Below, in pieces: positions 34,211-43,081 of a stretch of 64,000 bases of DNA; position 1 is the first letter of the stretch; every line of letters starts with the position of its first letter. Source of the DNA: SHVO01 sp041919675 (GTDB lineage: Bacteria > Pseudomonadota > Alphaproteobacteria > Rhodospirillales > Rhodospirillaceae). The DNA is taken from the NCBI GenBank assembly GCA_041919675.1, contig JAYRTJ010000001.1:1-64000 (forward strand), written 5' to 3'. The notes under the pieces are model-generated. The model ran no database searches, had not been told where the DNA came from, and was given only the letters and a program-made list of their open reading frames with translations. The translations under genes were made by a program, and so were the position numbers.

Positions 34211-35668
34211 ATGGCACGCCATTCATTGGAAGGACTGATCAAGTGGGCGCAACGGGAAGATTGGCGCGACGAGTTGCAATGGGCACTCGACCAACATCTC
34301 GGGACTGCTTGCGAAGAATTGGGCGTCAACCCGGAAGAACTTCCCGAACTGCTCGAAGACGGTCATCTCCGCAATTTGTGGGGTTGTGCATTCGAGGATT
34401 TAGTCACGCGCGAGGTTGACGGACGCAACATTGCCGACGAATACCTCAAGCGCCGGAAGTGGAAAGAGAGCGCTGAGACATGCGCCTACGTGAAAGCGCT
34501 ACGCCAATCGGTCATGAGCCTATACGAAGTAAGTGATGTTCGGCGCGATAAAGGACTTTTCGCGCGGGATCTCATCCGCGGTGGCGAACCGATCTGGATC
34601 AACGAGAAGTCTGGCACACATTATCTGGCGCAATGGGATCGCATTGCCGCACGCATCATTTCAGTCAGGGGACAAATGCAGATGGCAGGCGGACTCCTGT
34701 CGTTCGAGCGAGACCTGAGCGACGAGTTGATCGATGCCATAAAGCAAATCGTCAGTATGTCTCCGGAAAAGCTGGCGAATGCAATCGGTGAACTGGCCAA
34801 AGAAGGCGTAGAGGAAGACGATGATGAAACGCGAGAGGTGATTGCTGCGCTGAAGACACAGCCGGGCGATATGACTGTGGATGCGATGCTTGCCGCTTCT
34901 GCGTTCGTGTTTACGACCTATTGGCTGAGGAATGTCCTGAAAAACGTCCTTGATCCACAGCTGCCCCAATTGTTCAACAGCGGGGGCGAGCCGATCGAGT
35001 GGATCGAAATCCGATATCCGATTGTGGGTGCCGACAGCCAAGCTAAGCTTATTCGTGCGCTGATGGATGTGCCTGCGCTCATACGGGATGGCAGAAGCAC
35101 CTGGAGCTGGATCGAAACGGAACCGGGCGGGGGAAAGACCAGGCGGCAAGATATTCCCGAGAAAGGAATGACTCTCAAGACCGAACGAGAGGATGGAGAG
35201 AACATCCTCGGAACGATCGAATGTAAACGCCGCACATTGATACTCTCGGTGAACTCACGAGAGCGGGAGGCTCGCGGCCGGGCACTGATCGAATCCATGG
35301 CTGGCAAATTTTTGGGCAGTCCAACGATCGAGCGGCGGTCGACGGAAGAACTACTGGCGGACAAAAAAGATGACGGAAACGGAAAGTCGCGGACAGAAGG
35401 CATCGAACAATTTACAGTCAACAGTCAGGCCATCATGCGTCGTTATTTCGACGACTATTACGCTCGTGTTCTTGACGAGCCGGTTCCCATGCTCGGAAAT
35501 GTCACGCCGCGCGCGGCCGCCGGTTCCCACAACGGGCGGGCGAAGGTAGTTGCCTGGCTGAAGGGGCTTGAGAACGATCTGGCGCGTCAGGCGCAGAGGG
35601 ATCCCGCGCTTCAATATGATTGTAAATGGATGTGGCGCGAGCTCGACCTTGATGCTTACCGGCAGTAG
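34211..35668 (+). CDS. Uncharacterised 485-residue protein with a MbcA/ParS-like C-terminal motif
   Basis: Not securely recognised. The N-terminal part is acidic and helical (DWRDELQWALDQHLGTACEELGV). The middle (about 130-300) has no clear family. The C-terminal 75 residues (DEPVPMLGNVTPRAAAGSHNG, then KVVAWLKGLEND and YDCKWMWRELDLD) recall the C-terminal motif of proteins annotated with a DUF2384/MbcA-ParS-type toxin-binding domain. ATG 34211 follows AAGGG by 6 bases; TTG 34193 is less likely. It has no SEC-C zinc motif that I can see. It lies just after vapBC and before tRNA-Gln. Function unknown; no operon partner. Confidence 0.55.
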   Translation: MARHSLEGLIKWAQREDWRDELQWALDQHLGTACEELGVNPEELPELLEDGHLRNLWGCAFEDLVTREVDGRNIADEYLKRRKWKESAETCAYVKALRQSVMSLYEVSDVRRDKGLFARDLIRGGEPIWINEKSGTHYLAQWDRIAARIISVRGQMQMAGGLLSFERDLSDELIDAIKQIVSMSPEKLANAIGELAKEGVEEDDDETREVIAALKTQPGDMTVDAMLAASAFVFTTYWLRNVLKNVLDPQLPQLFNSGGEPIEWIEIRYPIVGADSQAKLIRALMDVPALIRDGRSTWSWIETEPGGGKTRRQDIPEKGMTLKTEREDGENILGTIECKRRTLILSVNSREREARGRALIESMAGKFLGSPTIERRSTEELLADKKDDGNGKSRTEGIEQFTVNSQAIMRRYFDDYYARVLDEPVPMLGNVTPRAAAGSHNGRAKVVAWLKGLENDLARQAQRDPALQYDCKWMWRELDLDAYRQ

Positions 35669-35874
35669 TCACCTTTAACATCAAGGCTTCCAGCGCGCCC
35701 ATGGCTCGTACCTTCTGCAGAGAGATGGGGCATCTCGGATTAGAACTCCTGAGCTTGGAGAAAAATCCAACGAATTCGGTAAATTAGGAAAGGGCCTATA
35801 ATGGCGTCAGTGGAAGAGAAGAATTCCTCCGCCATATTTGCTTGAACTCATTGAGAGAAATTTATGGCGGAGTG

Positions 35875-35948
35875 TGGCTGGGGGACTAGGATTCGAACCT
35901 AGACTAGCGGAGTCAGAGTCCGCGGTCCTACCGTTAGACGATCCCCCA
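35875..35948 (-). tRNA. tRNA-Gln (anticodon CTG)
   Basis: Read on the minus strand it folds as a cloverleaf: acceptor TGGGGGA/TCCCCCA, anticodon stem GCGGA/TCCGC with loop CTCTGAC (anticodon CTG, reads CAG), and a T arm with GGTTCGAATCC. The discriminator is G and the terminal CCA is encoded (35875-35877). 74 bases. No integrase gene is adjacent, so it is not evidently used as an attachment site here. Confidence 0.95.
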
Positions 35949-36240
35949 GCAGGGGCCGTGCGCACCTTATCGGCGGTTCACTCTAATATAGTGTTACCGC
36001 CCGGGGCGCCGGAAGGCGGGCAATGTCTTAAATACTGGCGACGCTTTCAAGGCTTTTTCTTCATGGCCCGCACCGAATTCCACCGGACCTTGCGGCCCGC
36101 GCGGGCGTTGAAAAGCGCCGGTTCCCGGAAGGGTTTCCCTTTGTGGAAGAAGCCGATAGCATTGCTTCGTGGATGGTCGCGGGGCCAAAAGGCGCCTGTG
36201 CGGGACATAACGCGTGGGAAATAATAAGGGTCGAACGACC

Positions 36241-37299
36241 ATGGCAGACGAAAGCCGCCAGGGCGGTATTGGCCTATCTATGGACGCTTCCCCTCGCGAC
36301 GCCGGCATTTTTGCGGCCCTCGATCTCGGAACCAACAACTGCCGCATGCTGGTGGCCCGGCGCGACGGCGCCGCGGGGGCGGATTTCAAGGTCATCGATT
36401 CCTTCTCGCGCATTACCCGGTTGGGCGAAGGCGTCAGCGCCACCGGCCTGCTCTCCACGCCGGCCATGGACCGCACCATCGACGCCCTGAAGCGCTGCGC
36501 CGAGAAAATGGACCGGCGGCGCGTGTCCGCGTCCCGGCATGTCGCGACCGAGGCCTGCCGCCGCGCCGCGAACTGCGGCGAATTCCTGGACCGCGTCGTG
36601 CGCGAGACGGGCCTTAATCTCGAAATCATTTCCGCGCACGAAGAAGCCACTCTCGCGCTCAAGGGCTGCGCGGCCTTGCTCGATCGCGCCGTTCCGCACG
36701 CCGTCATTTTCGATATCGGCGGCGGATCGACGGAAGTCCTGTTCGTGCGTATCGGCGATCAGGATGTGCTGAGCGTCGTGGGCTGCATCTCGCTGCCCCT
36801 GGGGGTTGTGACGGTCGCCGAGGATTGCGGCGGCGGCGATCTTTGCGGGCGCACTTATCAAAGCGTCGTCGAACGCGTGACCAAACTGCTCGATCCGTTC
36901 GAAGCGGTTCACCGCATCGGCGACAAGATCGGCGCGGGCGAAGTGCAGATGATCGGCACCTCGGGCACCGTCACCACCCTCGGCGGTCTGCATCTGAAGC
37001 TCGACCGTTATGACCGGGCGGCGGTCGACGGCCTTACCCTCAACTTCGATGTGGTCACCGCCACCACGCGCGCTTTATGCGGCAAGACCCTCCAGCAGCG
37101 CGCCGCCGAGCCCTGTATCGGCTGGCAGCGGGCCGATCTGATGCTCGCCGGCTGCGCGATCCTGGAAGCCATCTGCCGGCTCTGGCCGGTGGGCACTTTG
37201 CGCGTCGCCGACCGGGGCCTGCGCGAAGGATTGCTGCTCGACCTCATCAACCCCGCGCTGCTAAAAGTCGCGCCGGGTCCGATGCATCAACTGGCTTAA
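36241..37299 (+). CDS. ppx: Exopolyphosphatase / pppGpp phosphatase family protein
   Basis: A Ppx/GppA phosphatase of about 352 residues in the actin-like ATPase fold. Visible motifs: ALDLGTNNCRMLVAR (phosphate-1 loop), ISAHEEATLALKG, VIFDIGGGSTEVLFV (phosphate-2 loop) and MIGTSGTVTTLGGL. These enzymes hydrolyse polyphosphate or pppGpp. It is of the short alphaproteobacterial type without the C-terminal HD domain. ATG 36241 is chosen; GTG 36214 and ATG 36280 are alternatives. The next gene, rlmE, starts 5 bases after its stop, an arrangement common in alphaproteobacteria. Confidence 0.88.
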   Translation: MADESRQGGIGLSMDASPRDAGIFAALDLGTNNCRMLVARRDGAAGADFKVIDSFSRITRLGEGVSATGLLSTPAMDRTIDALKRCAEKMDRRRVSASRHVATEACRRAANCGEFLDRVVRETGLNLEIISAHEEATLALKGCAALLDRAVPHAVIFDIGGGSTEVLFVRIGDQDVLSVVGCISLPLGVVTVAEDCGGGDLCGRTYQSVVERVTKLLDPFEAVHRIGDKIGAGEVQMIGTSGTVTTLGGLHLKLDRYDRAAVDGLTLNFDVVTATTRALCGKTLQQRAAEPCIGWQRADLMLAGCAILEAICRLWPVGTLRVADRGLREGLLLDLINPALLKVAPGPMHQLA

Positions 37300-37304
37300 T
37301 TTCG

Positions 37305-38036
37305 ATGAGTACAAAGAGTGGGAGTGGCGGCCGTCGTCAGGGCGGCACCAGCGCGCGCAGCGGCACGGCCGCCAATCGTGGCCTGCATGTGCGCGTGCGC
37401 ACCGCGCGCGGCCGCACCGTCGGCCAGCAAAAGTGGCTGCAACGCCAGTTGAACGACCCTTATGTCGCCAAGGCCAAGGAAGAAGGCATGCGCTCGCGCG
37501 CGGCCTACAAGCTGCTCGAACTCGATGAAAAACTCCATTTCCTGAAGAAGGGCGCGAAGATCATCGATCTCGGCGCCGCGCCGGGCGGTTGGACCCAGGT
37601 CGCCGTCGACAAGGTTAAAGCCGGGCAGCCGGGCGGCGGGGCCGTCGTCGCCATGGACATCAACCCCTGGGACGAGATCAAGGACGCCAAGTGCTTCATC
37701 ATGGACTTCCTGGACGACCGGGCGCCCGGCGTCATCAAGGAAGCCCTCGGCGGCAAGGCCGACGTCGTGCTCTCCGACATGGCCGCGCCCACCACCGGCC
37801 ACGGCCCCACGGACCACCTGCGCATCATGGGCCTGGCCGAAGCCGCCTGGGCGTTCGCCGAGGAGGTCCTGGCCCCCGGCGGCACATTTATATGCAAGCT
37901 CTTCCAAGGCGGGGCCGAAAACGAGCTCCTGACCCAGATCAAACAGCGCTGCCGGGTGGTCAAACACGTCAAACCCCCGGCCTCCCGTAAGGAATCGGCC
38001 GAGGTTTACCTCGTGGCGCTGGAGTTCAAGGGCTAA
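37305..38036 (+). CDS. rlmE: 23S rRNA 2'-O-methyltransferase RlmE (FtsJ)
   Basis: A 243-residue FtsJ-type enzyme that methylates U2552 of 23S rRNA. An N-terminal basic tail (SGSGGRRQGGTSARSG) precedes the core RSRAAYKLLELDEK (first catalytic Lys), IIDLGAAPGGWTQVA (SAM loop), VVLSDMAAPTTGH (catalytic Asp), FICKLFQGG (catalytic Lys) and SAEVYLVALEF (catalytic Glu). The K-D-K-E tetrad is complete. ATG 37305 is chosen because it lies 5 bases after ppx; the frame continues upstream inside ppx and should not be used. It is followed by two palindromic repeat units in opposite orientation. Confidence 0.93.
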   Translation: MSTKSGSGGRRQGGTSARSGTAANRGLHVRVRTARGRTVGQQKWLQRQLNDPYVAKAKEEGMRSRAAYKLLELDEKLHFLKKGAKIIDLGAAPGGWTQVAVDKVKAGQPGGGAVVAMDINPWDEIKDAKCFIMDFLDDRAPGVIKEALGGKADVVLSDMAAPTTGHGPTDHLRIMGLAEAAWAFAEEVLAPGGTFICKLFQGGAENELLTQIKQRCRVVKHVKPPASRKESAEVYLVALEFKG

Positions 38037-38063
38037 TCCCTAGCGCCGCCCCACTCACAACGC

Positions 38064-38096
38064 GTCATCCTGGGCGTATGCCCAGGATTCAGGGTT
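38064..38096 (+). repeat. GTCATCC-type palindromic repeat, copy 1
   Basis: GTCATCCTGGG-CGTATG-CCCAGGATTCAGGGTT. The same unit occurs at 38151-38185 (inverted), 39871-39906 and 41274-41306. It can form a stem with arms ATCCTGGGC/GCCCAGGAT. This REP-like family is common between alphaproteobacterial genes. Confidence 0.75.
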
Positions 38097-38150
38097 GCTT
38101 GGCGCGATAGGTGCCAGGACACCCCCGTTTGCGGCGGCCTCCGGAACTCG

Positions 38151-38185
38151 AAAACCCTGGATCCTGGGGACGAGCCCCAGGATGG
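38151..38185 (-). repeat. GTCATCC-type palindromic repeat, copy 2 (inverted)
   Basis: The minus-strand version reads GCCATCCTGGGG...CCCCAGGATCCAGGGTTTT. With copy 1 it forms a composite inverted repeat of about 120 bases (38064-38185) in the gap between rlmE and guaB, which could also act as a bidirectional transcript end. Confidence 0.75.
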
Positions 38186-38335
38186 CATCGGGTGTTTTTC
38201 CTTATTTTCAGCGCTTTCCGCGGGGTTGCCACCCTCGTGGGTTCGGCGTATAACCCGCCACCTTTTTCGAGCGGGTTCCGGAAAAGCGGCTTGCGGTTTT
38301 CCGATGAGAATCCGCTCAAAACACAAGGCGGTGGT

Positions 38336-39802
38336 ATGGAGATTGCCGAAGCGCTGACGTTTGATGACGTCCTTCTGGTGCCTGCGGCATCCTCGGTTCT
38401 CCCTGCCCAAGCGAATACCTCCACGCGCCTGACCAAAACCGTGAGCTTGAACATCCCGCTGATTTCCGCGGCGATGGATACCGTCACGGAAGCCGGCCTC
38501 GCCATCGCCCTCGCGCAGGAAGGCGGCATCGGCGTCATCCACAAGAACAACACCGTCGAAGCCCAGGCGAACGAAGTGCGCCGGGTGAAGAAGTTCGAAA
38601 GCGGCATGGTGGTGAACCCGGTCACCATCTTCCCCGACCAGACCCTCGCCGACGCGCTGCGCATCCGCGAGCAGAACCGCATTTCCGGCATCCCGGTCGT
38701 CGAGCGTGACAGCGGCAAGCTCGTCGGCATCCTGACGAACCGCGACATGCGCTTCGCCACCAACATGAGCCAGCCGGTCCACGAGCTCATGACCAGGGAA
38801 CGCCTCATCACGGTGCCGGAAAACGTGCAGCGCGATCAGGCCGTGAAGCTCTTGCACCAGTACCGCATCGAAAAGCTTCTCGTGGTCGACAAGGACTATC
38901 GCTGCGTCGGTCTCGTCACCGTGAAGGATATCGATAAGGCGAAGGCTCATCCGCGGGCCTGCAAGGACGAGCAGGGCCGCCTGCGCGTCGCCGCGGCGAC
39001 CGGCGTCGGTGAAGACGGCTACGCGCGCGGCATGGCGCTGCTCGACGCCGGCGTCGACGTGCTGGTGGTCGATACCGCTCACGGACATTCGCAAGGCGTC
39101 ATCGACGCCGTCGCGCGCATCAAGAAAGTCTCCAATTACGCTCAGATCGTCGCCGGCAATATCGCGACCCCGGAAGCGGCCAAGGCGCTCATCGACGCGG
39201 GCGCCGATGCGGTGAAGGTCGGCATCGGCCCCGGCTCCATCTGCACGACCCGCGTTGTCGCCGGTGTCGGCGTGCCGCAGCTCACCGCCGTGATGGAAGT
39301 CGCCGAGATCGCGCGCAAGTCCGGCATCCCGGTCATCGCCGACGGCGGCATCAAGAGCTCGGGCGACATCGCCAAAGCCATTGCCGGCGGTGCCGACTGC
39401 GTCATGATCGGCTCGCTGCTGGCCGGCACCGAAGAAGCGCCCGGCGAAGTGATCCTCTATCAGGGCCGTACGTATAAAGATTACCGCGGCATGGGCTCTC
39501 TCGGCGCCATGGCGCGCGGCTCGGCCGACCGCTACTTCCAGGAAGAAGTGCGCGACAATATGAAGCTGGTGCCGGAAGGCGTTGAGGGCCGCGTGCCGTT
39601 CAAGGGCCCCGCCGGCGCCGTCGTCCACCAGCTCGTCGGCGGCCTCAAGGCCGCCATGGGTTACACCGGCAATCCCACGATCGCCGACATGCACAAGAAT
39701 TGCAAATTCCGCCGCATTACCGGCGCTGGAATCCGCGAAAGCCACGTCCACGATGTCATCGTCACCCGCGAGCCGCCGAACTACCGCGTCAGCACCACTT
39801 AA
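38336..39802 (+). CDS. guaB: Inosine-5'-monophosphate dehydrogenase
   Basis: IMP dehydrogenase, 488 residues, makes XMP from IMP with NAD, the first committed step to GMP. Marks: AEALTFDDVLLVP at the N-terminus, two CBS domains (about 95-200), VDTAHGHSQGV, the catalytic loop GPGSICTTRVVAGVG with the active-site Cys, GGIKSSGDIAKAI and MGSLGAMARGS. ATG 38336 gives the canonical start; the frame remains open further upstream through the repeat region and should not be used. It lies two genes before guaA. Confidence 0.96.
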   Translation: MEIAEALTFDDVLLVPAASSVLPAQANTSTRLTKTVSLNIPLISAAMDTVTEAGLAIALAQEGGIGVIHKNNTVEAQANEVRRVKKFESGMVVNPVTIFPDQTLADALRIREQNRISGIPVVERDSGKLVGILTNRDMRFATNMSQPVHELMTRERLITVPENVQRDQAVKLLHQYRIEKLLVVDKDYRCVGLVTVKDIDKAKAHPRACKDEQGRLRVAAATGVGEDGYARGMALLDAGVDVLVVDTAHGHSQGVIDAVARIKKVSNYAQIVAGNIATPEAAKALIDAGADAVKVGIGPGSICTTRVVAGVGVPQLTAVMEVAEIARKSGIPVIADGGIKSSGDIAKAIAGGADCVMIGSLLAGTEEAPGEVILYQGRTYKDYRGMGSLGAMARGSADRYFQEEVRDNMKLVPEGVEGRVPFKGPAGAVVHQLVGGLKAAMGYTGNPTIADMHKNCKFRRITGAGIRESHVHDVIVTREPPNYRVSTT

Positions 39803-39870
39803 GCGTCTCCGCGGCGAGGCGGACACCATGAATCCGCCTGCTTTCACCAACGCGACAGCACACACCGACC

Positions 39871-39906
39871 GTCATCCTGGGGCTTGTCCCCAGGATCCAG
39901 GGTTTT
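39871..39906 (+). repeat. GTCATCC-type palindromic repeat, copy 3
   Basis: GTCATCCTGGGG-CTTGT-CCCCAGGATCCAGGGTTTT, between guaB and the rsmB-like gene. Perfect stem ATCCTGGGG/CCCCAGGAT. Confidence 0.8.
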
Positions 39907-39964
39907 CGCGCGCTGTACGCTGCGACAACACCGGTGCCCGCGGCATGACGCAGGAGGGCGTGGC

Positions 39965-41266
39965 ATGACCCCGGCCGCCCGCCTCCAAGCCACCATCGAA
40001 CTCCTCGAAACCATTCTCGAAGAAGACCGCCCGGCCGATGCCGTGCTGGCGCAGTATTTCAAGGGCCGCCGCTTCTTTGGTTCCAAGGACCGCCGCGCCG
40101 TTCAGGATCAGGTCTGGCAGATCATCCGCCACCGCGCGCGCCTCTCGTGGGCGCTCGGCGCCGAGAACGCCAACGCTCGCATGCTGGTCGCCGCGTCGCT
40201 GGTCTCGCTCGAGAAGCGCGCGATGGATTCCGTCGCCGGTCTTTTCTCCGGCGCGAAGAACGGCCCGCTCCCGCTCCATGCCAACGAAAAACGCATGGTC
40301 GAGAAGGCGGCCACCCGCACTCTCGCCGATGCCCCGCGCGCCGCGAAATTGGAATGCCCGGAATGGGTGCTCGAGAAATTCGACGGATTTTTCGGCGAGA
40401 ACACGGACAAGGAAATCGCCGCCCTCGGTGGTGAAGCGCCGCTCGACGTCCGCGCGAACACGCTGAAGACCACGCGCGAAGCTGTGCTCGCGCAGCTCGA
40501 AGCCGAAGGCCTGAAAGTCTCGGCCACGCAGCTTTCCCCGATCGGCGTGCGTGTGTCCAACCGCACCACCCTCGGCAATCACCTCGGCTTCAAAGACGGG
40601 TTGTTCGACGTGCAGGACGAAGGCTCGCAGCTTTGCGCGCTGCTTGTCGATGCGCGTCCCGGCATGAGCGTGATGGACCTCTGCGCCGGCGCCGGCGGCA
40701 AGACCCTCGCGCTCGCCGCGCAGATGAACAACAAGGGCCGCCTGATCGCGTCCGACCTGTCCGTGACGCGCCTCGAGCGCTCCAAGCTGCGCCTGCGCCG
40801 CGCCGGTGTGCATAACGCGACTCTGCGCGTGCTCGAAGAACACGACAAGTGGCTCAAGCGTCAGACCTCGTCGCAAGGCGGGTCTTTCGACCGCGTACTG
40901 GTCGACGCGCCCTGCACCGGCACCGGCGCCTGGCGCCGCAATCCCGATGCGCGCTGGCGCCTCAAGCCCGAGAACCTCGCGAACCTTACCGCCACGCAAG
41001 ACGCCGTGCTTGAACAGGGCGCGCAGCTCACGCGCCCGGGCGGCCGTCTCATCTATGTGACCTGCTCGCTGCTTCCCGACGAAAACCAGGAGCGCGTCGG
41101 CGCTTTCCTGGCGAAGCATGGCGATTTCAAAGCTCTCGACGCCGCGGCGCTGTGGTCCGAAATCCTCCCCGGCACATCTCCCGTGCCCGGCCCGTACCTG
41201 ACCTTTTCGCCGGTGCGCACGGGCACCGACGGCTTCTTCATCGCGATACTCGAGCGCAGCCAATAA
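39965..41266 (+). CDS. RsmB-family 16S rRNA (cytosine-C5)-methyltransferase
   Basis: A 433-residue NOP2/Sun (RsmB) family enzyme. An N-terminal helical NusB-like region is followed by VRANTLKTTREAVLAQL, DEGSQLCALLVDARPGMSVMD, the SAM loop DLCAGAGGKTLALA, the catalytic-cysteine motifs VLVDAPCTGTGAWRR (PC motif) and YVTCSLLPDENQE (TC motif), and the C-terminal GTDGFFIAILER. Both cysteines of the two-cysteine mechanism are present. The ATG has AGGAGG 7 bases upstream. It sits between guaB and guaA. Confidence 0.9.
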   Translation: MTPAARLQATIELLETILEEDRPADAVLAQYFKGRRFFGSKDRRAVQDQVWQIIRHRARLSWALGAENANARMLVAASLVSLEKRAMDSVAGLFSGAKNGPLPLHANEKRMVEKAATRTLADAPRAAKLECPEWVLEKFDGFFGENTDKEIAALGGEAPLDVRANTLKTTREAVLAQLEAEGLKVSATQLSPIGVRVSNRTTLGNHLGFKDGLFDVQDEGSQLCALLVDARPGMSVMDLCAGAGGKTLALAAQMNNKGRLIASDLSVTRLERSKLRLRRAGVHNATLRVLEEHDKWLKRQTSSQGGSFDRVLVDAPCTGTGAWRRNPDARWRLKPENLANLTATQDAVLEQGAQLTRPGGRLIYVTCSLLPDENQERVGAFLAKHGDFKALDAAALWSEILPGTSPVPGPYLTFSPVRTGTDGFFIAILERSQ

Positions 41267-41273
41267 CCCCACT

Positions 41274-41306
41274 GTCATCCTCGGACTTGATCCGAGGATC
41301 CAGGGT
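41274..41306 (+). repeat. GTCATCC-type palindromic repeat, copy 4
   Basis: GTCATCCTCGG-ACTTGAT-CCGAGGATCCAGGGT between the rsmB-like gene and guaA, with compensating changes in both arms (CTCGG/CCGAG) that keep the stem. Such covariation supports selection for the hairpin. Confidence 0.8.
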
Positions 41307-41328
41307 CACAAACTGGATTTCCGCAGAA

Positions 41329-42891
41329 ATGACCACCACCACCGACCGCATCCTCATCATCGACTTCGGCTCTCAAGTCACGCAGTTGATCGCAAGACGG
41401 GTGCGCGAAAGCGGCGTCTACTGCGAAGTCCATCCCTTCAACAAAGTCACCGAAGCCTCCCTCAAGGCCTTCGATCCCAAGGGCCTCATTCTCTCCGGCG
41501 GTCCGGCCTCGGTCATCGGCATCGGTACCCCCAAAGCCCCCGACGCGGTCTTCACCCTGGGCCTTCCGGTCCTCGGCATCTGCTATGGCCAGCAGACCAT
41601 GGTCGCTCAGCTCGGCGGCAAGGTCGAAAGTTCCGACCACCGCGAATTCGGCCGCGCCTTCATCGACGTCAAGGATTCGAACGAACTCTTCAAGGGCCTC
41701 TGGAACAAGGGCGACCGCGAACAGGTGTGGATGAGCCACGGCGACCGCGTCGTCGAGCTGCCCGCCGGTTTCAAGATCGCGGCCACAAGTGAAGGTGCGC
41801 CTTTCGCCGCTATCGCCGATGACGCCCGTCGCTTCTACGGCGTGCAGTTCCACCCCGAAGTCGTGCACACGCCGCAAGGCACGCAGCTCATCAAGAATTT
41901 CACCCACAGGATCTGCGGCGCCAAGGGCGACTGGACCATGGCCGCCTTCCGCGCCCAGGCTGTCGAAGCTGTGCGTAAGCGGGTGGGAAAAGGCCGCGTG
42001 ATCTGCGGCCTCTCCGGCGGCGTCGATTCCTCCGTTGTCGCCGCGCTCATCCATGAAGCCATCGGCGAACAGCTGACGTGTGTCCTGGTCGATCACGGCC
42101 TGATGCGCGCCGGTGAAACCGAGCAGGTCGTCCGCGTATTCCGCGACCGCTTCAATGTGAAACTCGTTGCCCGCGACGCGTCCGATCTTTTCCTCGGGCG
42201 GCTCGCCGGCATGACGGACCCCGAAAAGAAGCGCAAAACCATCGGCGCGGCCTTCATTGAGGTCTTCGAGGAAGAAGCCAGGAAAATCGGCGGCGCCGAC
42301 TTCCTCGCCCAAGGCACGCTCTATCCCGACGTCATCGAAAGCGTCTCGTTCGCGGGCGGTCCCTCGGTCACCATCAAGTCGCATCACAACGTCGGCGGTC
42401 TGCCCGAGCGCATGAACATGAAGCTGGTCGAGCCCTTGCGCGAACTCTTCAAGGACGAAGTGCGCGCGCTCGGCAAGGAACTTGGCCTGCCCGACGAAAT
42501 GGTCGGCCGCCATCCGTTCCCGGGGCCCGGCCTCGCCATCCGCATTCCCGGCCAGGAGATCACGCGCGAGAAGCTCGACATCCTCAGAAAAGCCGACACC
42601 ATCTATCTCGAGGAAATCCGCAACGCCGGCCTCTACGATTCCATCTGGCAGGCCTTCGCCGTGCTTCTGCCCGTGCGCACCGTCGGCGTCATGGGCGACT
42701 CCCGTTCCTATGATTATGCGCTGGCTTTGCGTGCCGTGAATTCGACGGACGGCATGACCGCCGACTTCTACCATTTCGACATGGCCTTCCTGGGCCGCGT
42801 CGCCAACCGCATCATCAACGAGGTGAAGGGCGTCAACCGCGTCACCTACGACGTGACCTCGAAGCCGCCCGGCACGATTGAGTGGGAATAA
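41329..42891 (+). CDS. guaA: GMP synthase (glutamine-hydrolysing)
   Basis: GMP synthetase, 520 residues, converts XMP to GMP. Class I glutamine amidotransferase domain first (FGSQVTQLIARRVRE, nucleophile in VLGICYGQQTM, FHPEVVHT), then the ATP-pyrophosphatase domain with SGGVDSSVVAALI and the C-terminal dimerisation domain (RHPFPGPGLAIR; ending GTIEWE). ATG 41329 is the family start; the frame is open to 41152. The last codons (IEWE-stop) are the insertion core of the mobile elements downstream, and the gene remains intact. Confidence 0.97.
   Translation: MTTTTDRILIIDFGSQVTQLIARRVRESGVYCEVHPFNKVTEASLKAFDPKGLILSGGPASVIGIGTPKAPDAVFTLGLPVLGICYGQQTMVAQLGGKVESSDHREFGRAFIDVKDSNELFKGLWNKGDREQVWMSHGDRVVELPAGFKIAATSEGAPFAAIADDARRFYGVQFHPEVVHTPQGTQLIKNFTHRICGAKGDWTMAAFRAQAVEAVRKRVGKGRVICGLSGGVDSSVVAALIHEAIGEQLTCVLVDHGLMRAGETEQVVRVFRDRFNVKLVARDASDLFLGRLAGMTDPEKKRKTIGAAFIEVFEEEARKIGGADFLAQGTLYPDVIESVSFAGGPSVTIKSHHNVGGLPERMNMKLVEPLRELFKDEVRALGKELGLPDEMVGRHPFPGPGLAIRIPGQEITREKLDILRKADTIYLEEIRNAGLYDSIWQAFAVLLPVRTVGVMGDSRSYDYALALRAVNSTDGMTADFYHFDMAFLGRVANRIINEVKGVNRVTYDVTSKPPGTIEWE
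42877..42887 (+). other. Attachment core attL in the 3' end of guaA
   Basis: ATTGAGTGGGA, the last guaA codons before the stop. The same 11 bases occur at 60029-60039 and, with one change, at 62613-62623. The context of the later copies (GAGTGGGAGTGA) would also encode IEWE-stop or IGWE-stop. Confidence 0.75.
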
Positions 42892-43081
42892 TTTCCGCAT
42901 GATTTAAGCCTGATTTTGCTATATTTTGTTTTGGCAAACTCAGGTTTAAATCGCTGAGAAATCAAGGCATGGCAGTTGCCGATTGGGCAACTCTCGGCGA
43001 AGATTCGAAAATTATTTTTTTGGATCATTTTCGGCGCATTTTCTGCGCCGAACTTACGTGCGCTGATGCGGGGAGATTTTC

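Noticed and set aside
35875..35948. tRNA-Gln as attachment site of an island
   Set aside because: No integrase gene is adjacent and no second copy of the tRNA 3' end was seen in the window.
38033..39865. Long minus-strand frame (610 codons)
   Set aside because: Antisense to guaB; no recognisable protein features.
41275..42900. Long minus-strand frame (541 codons)
   Set aside because: Antisense to guaA; composition is that of a mirror frame.
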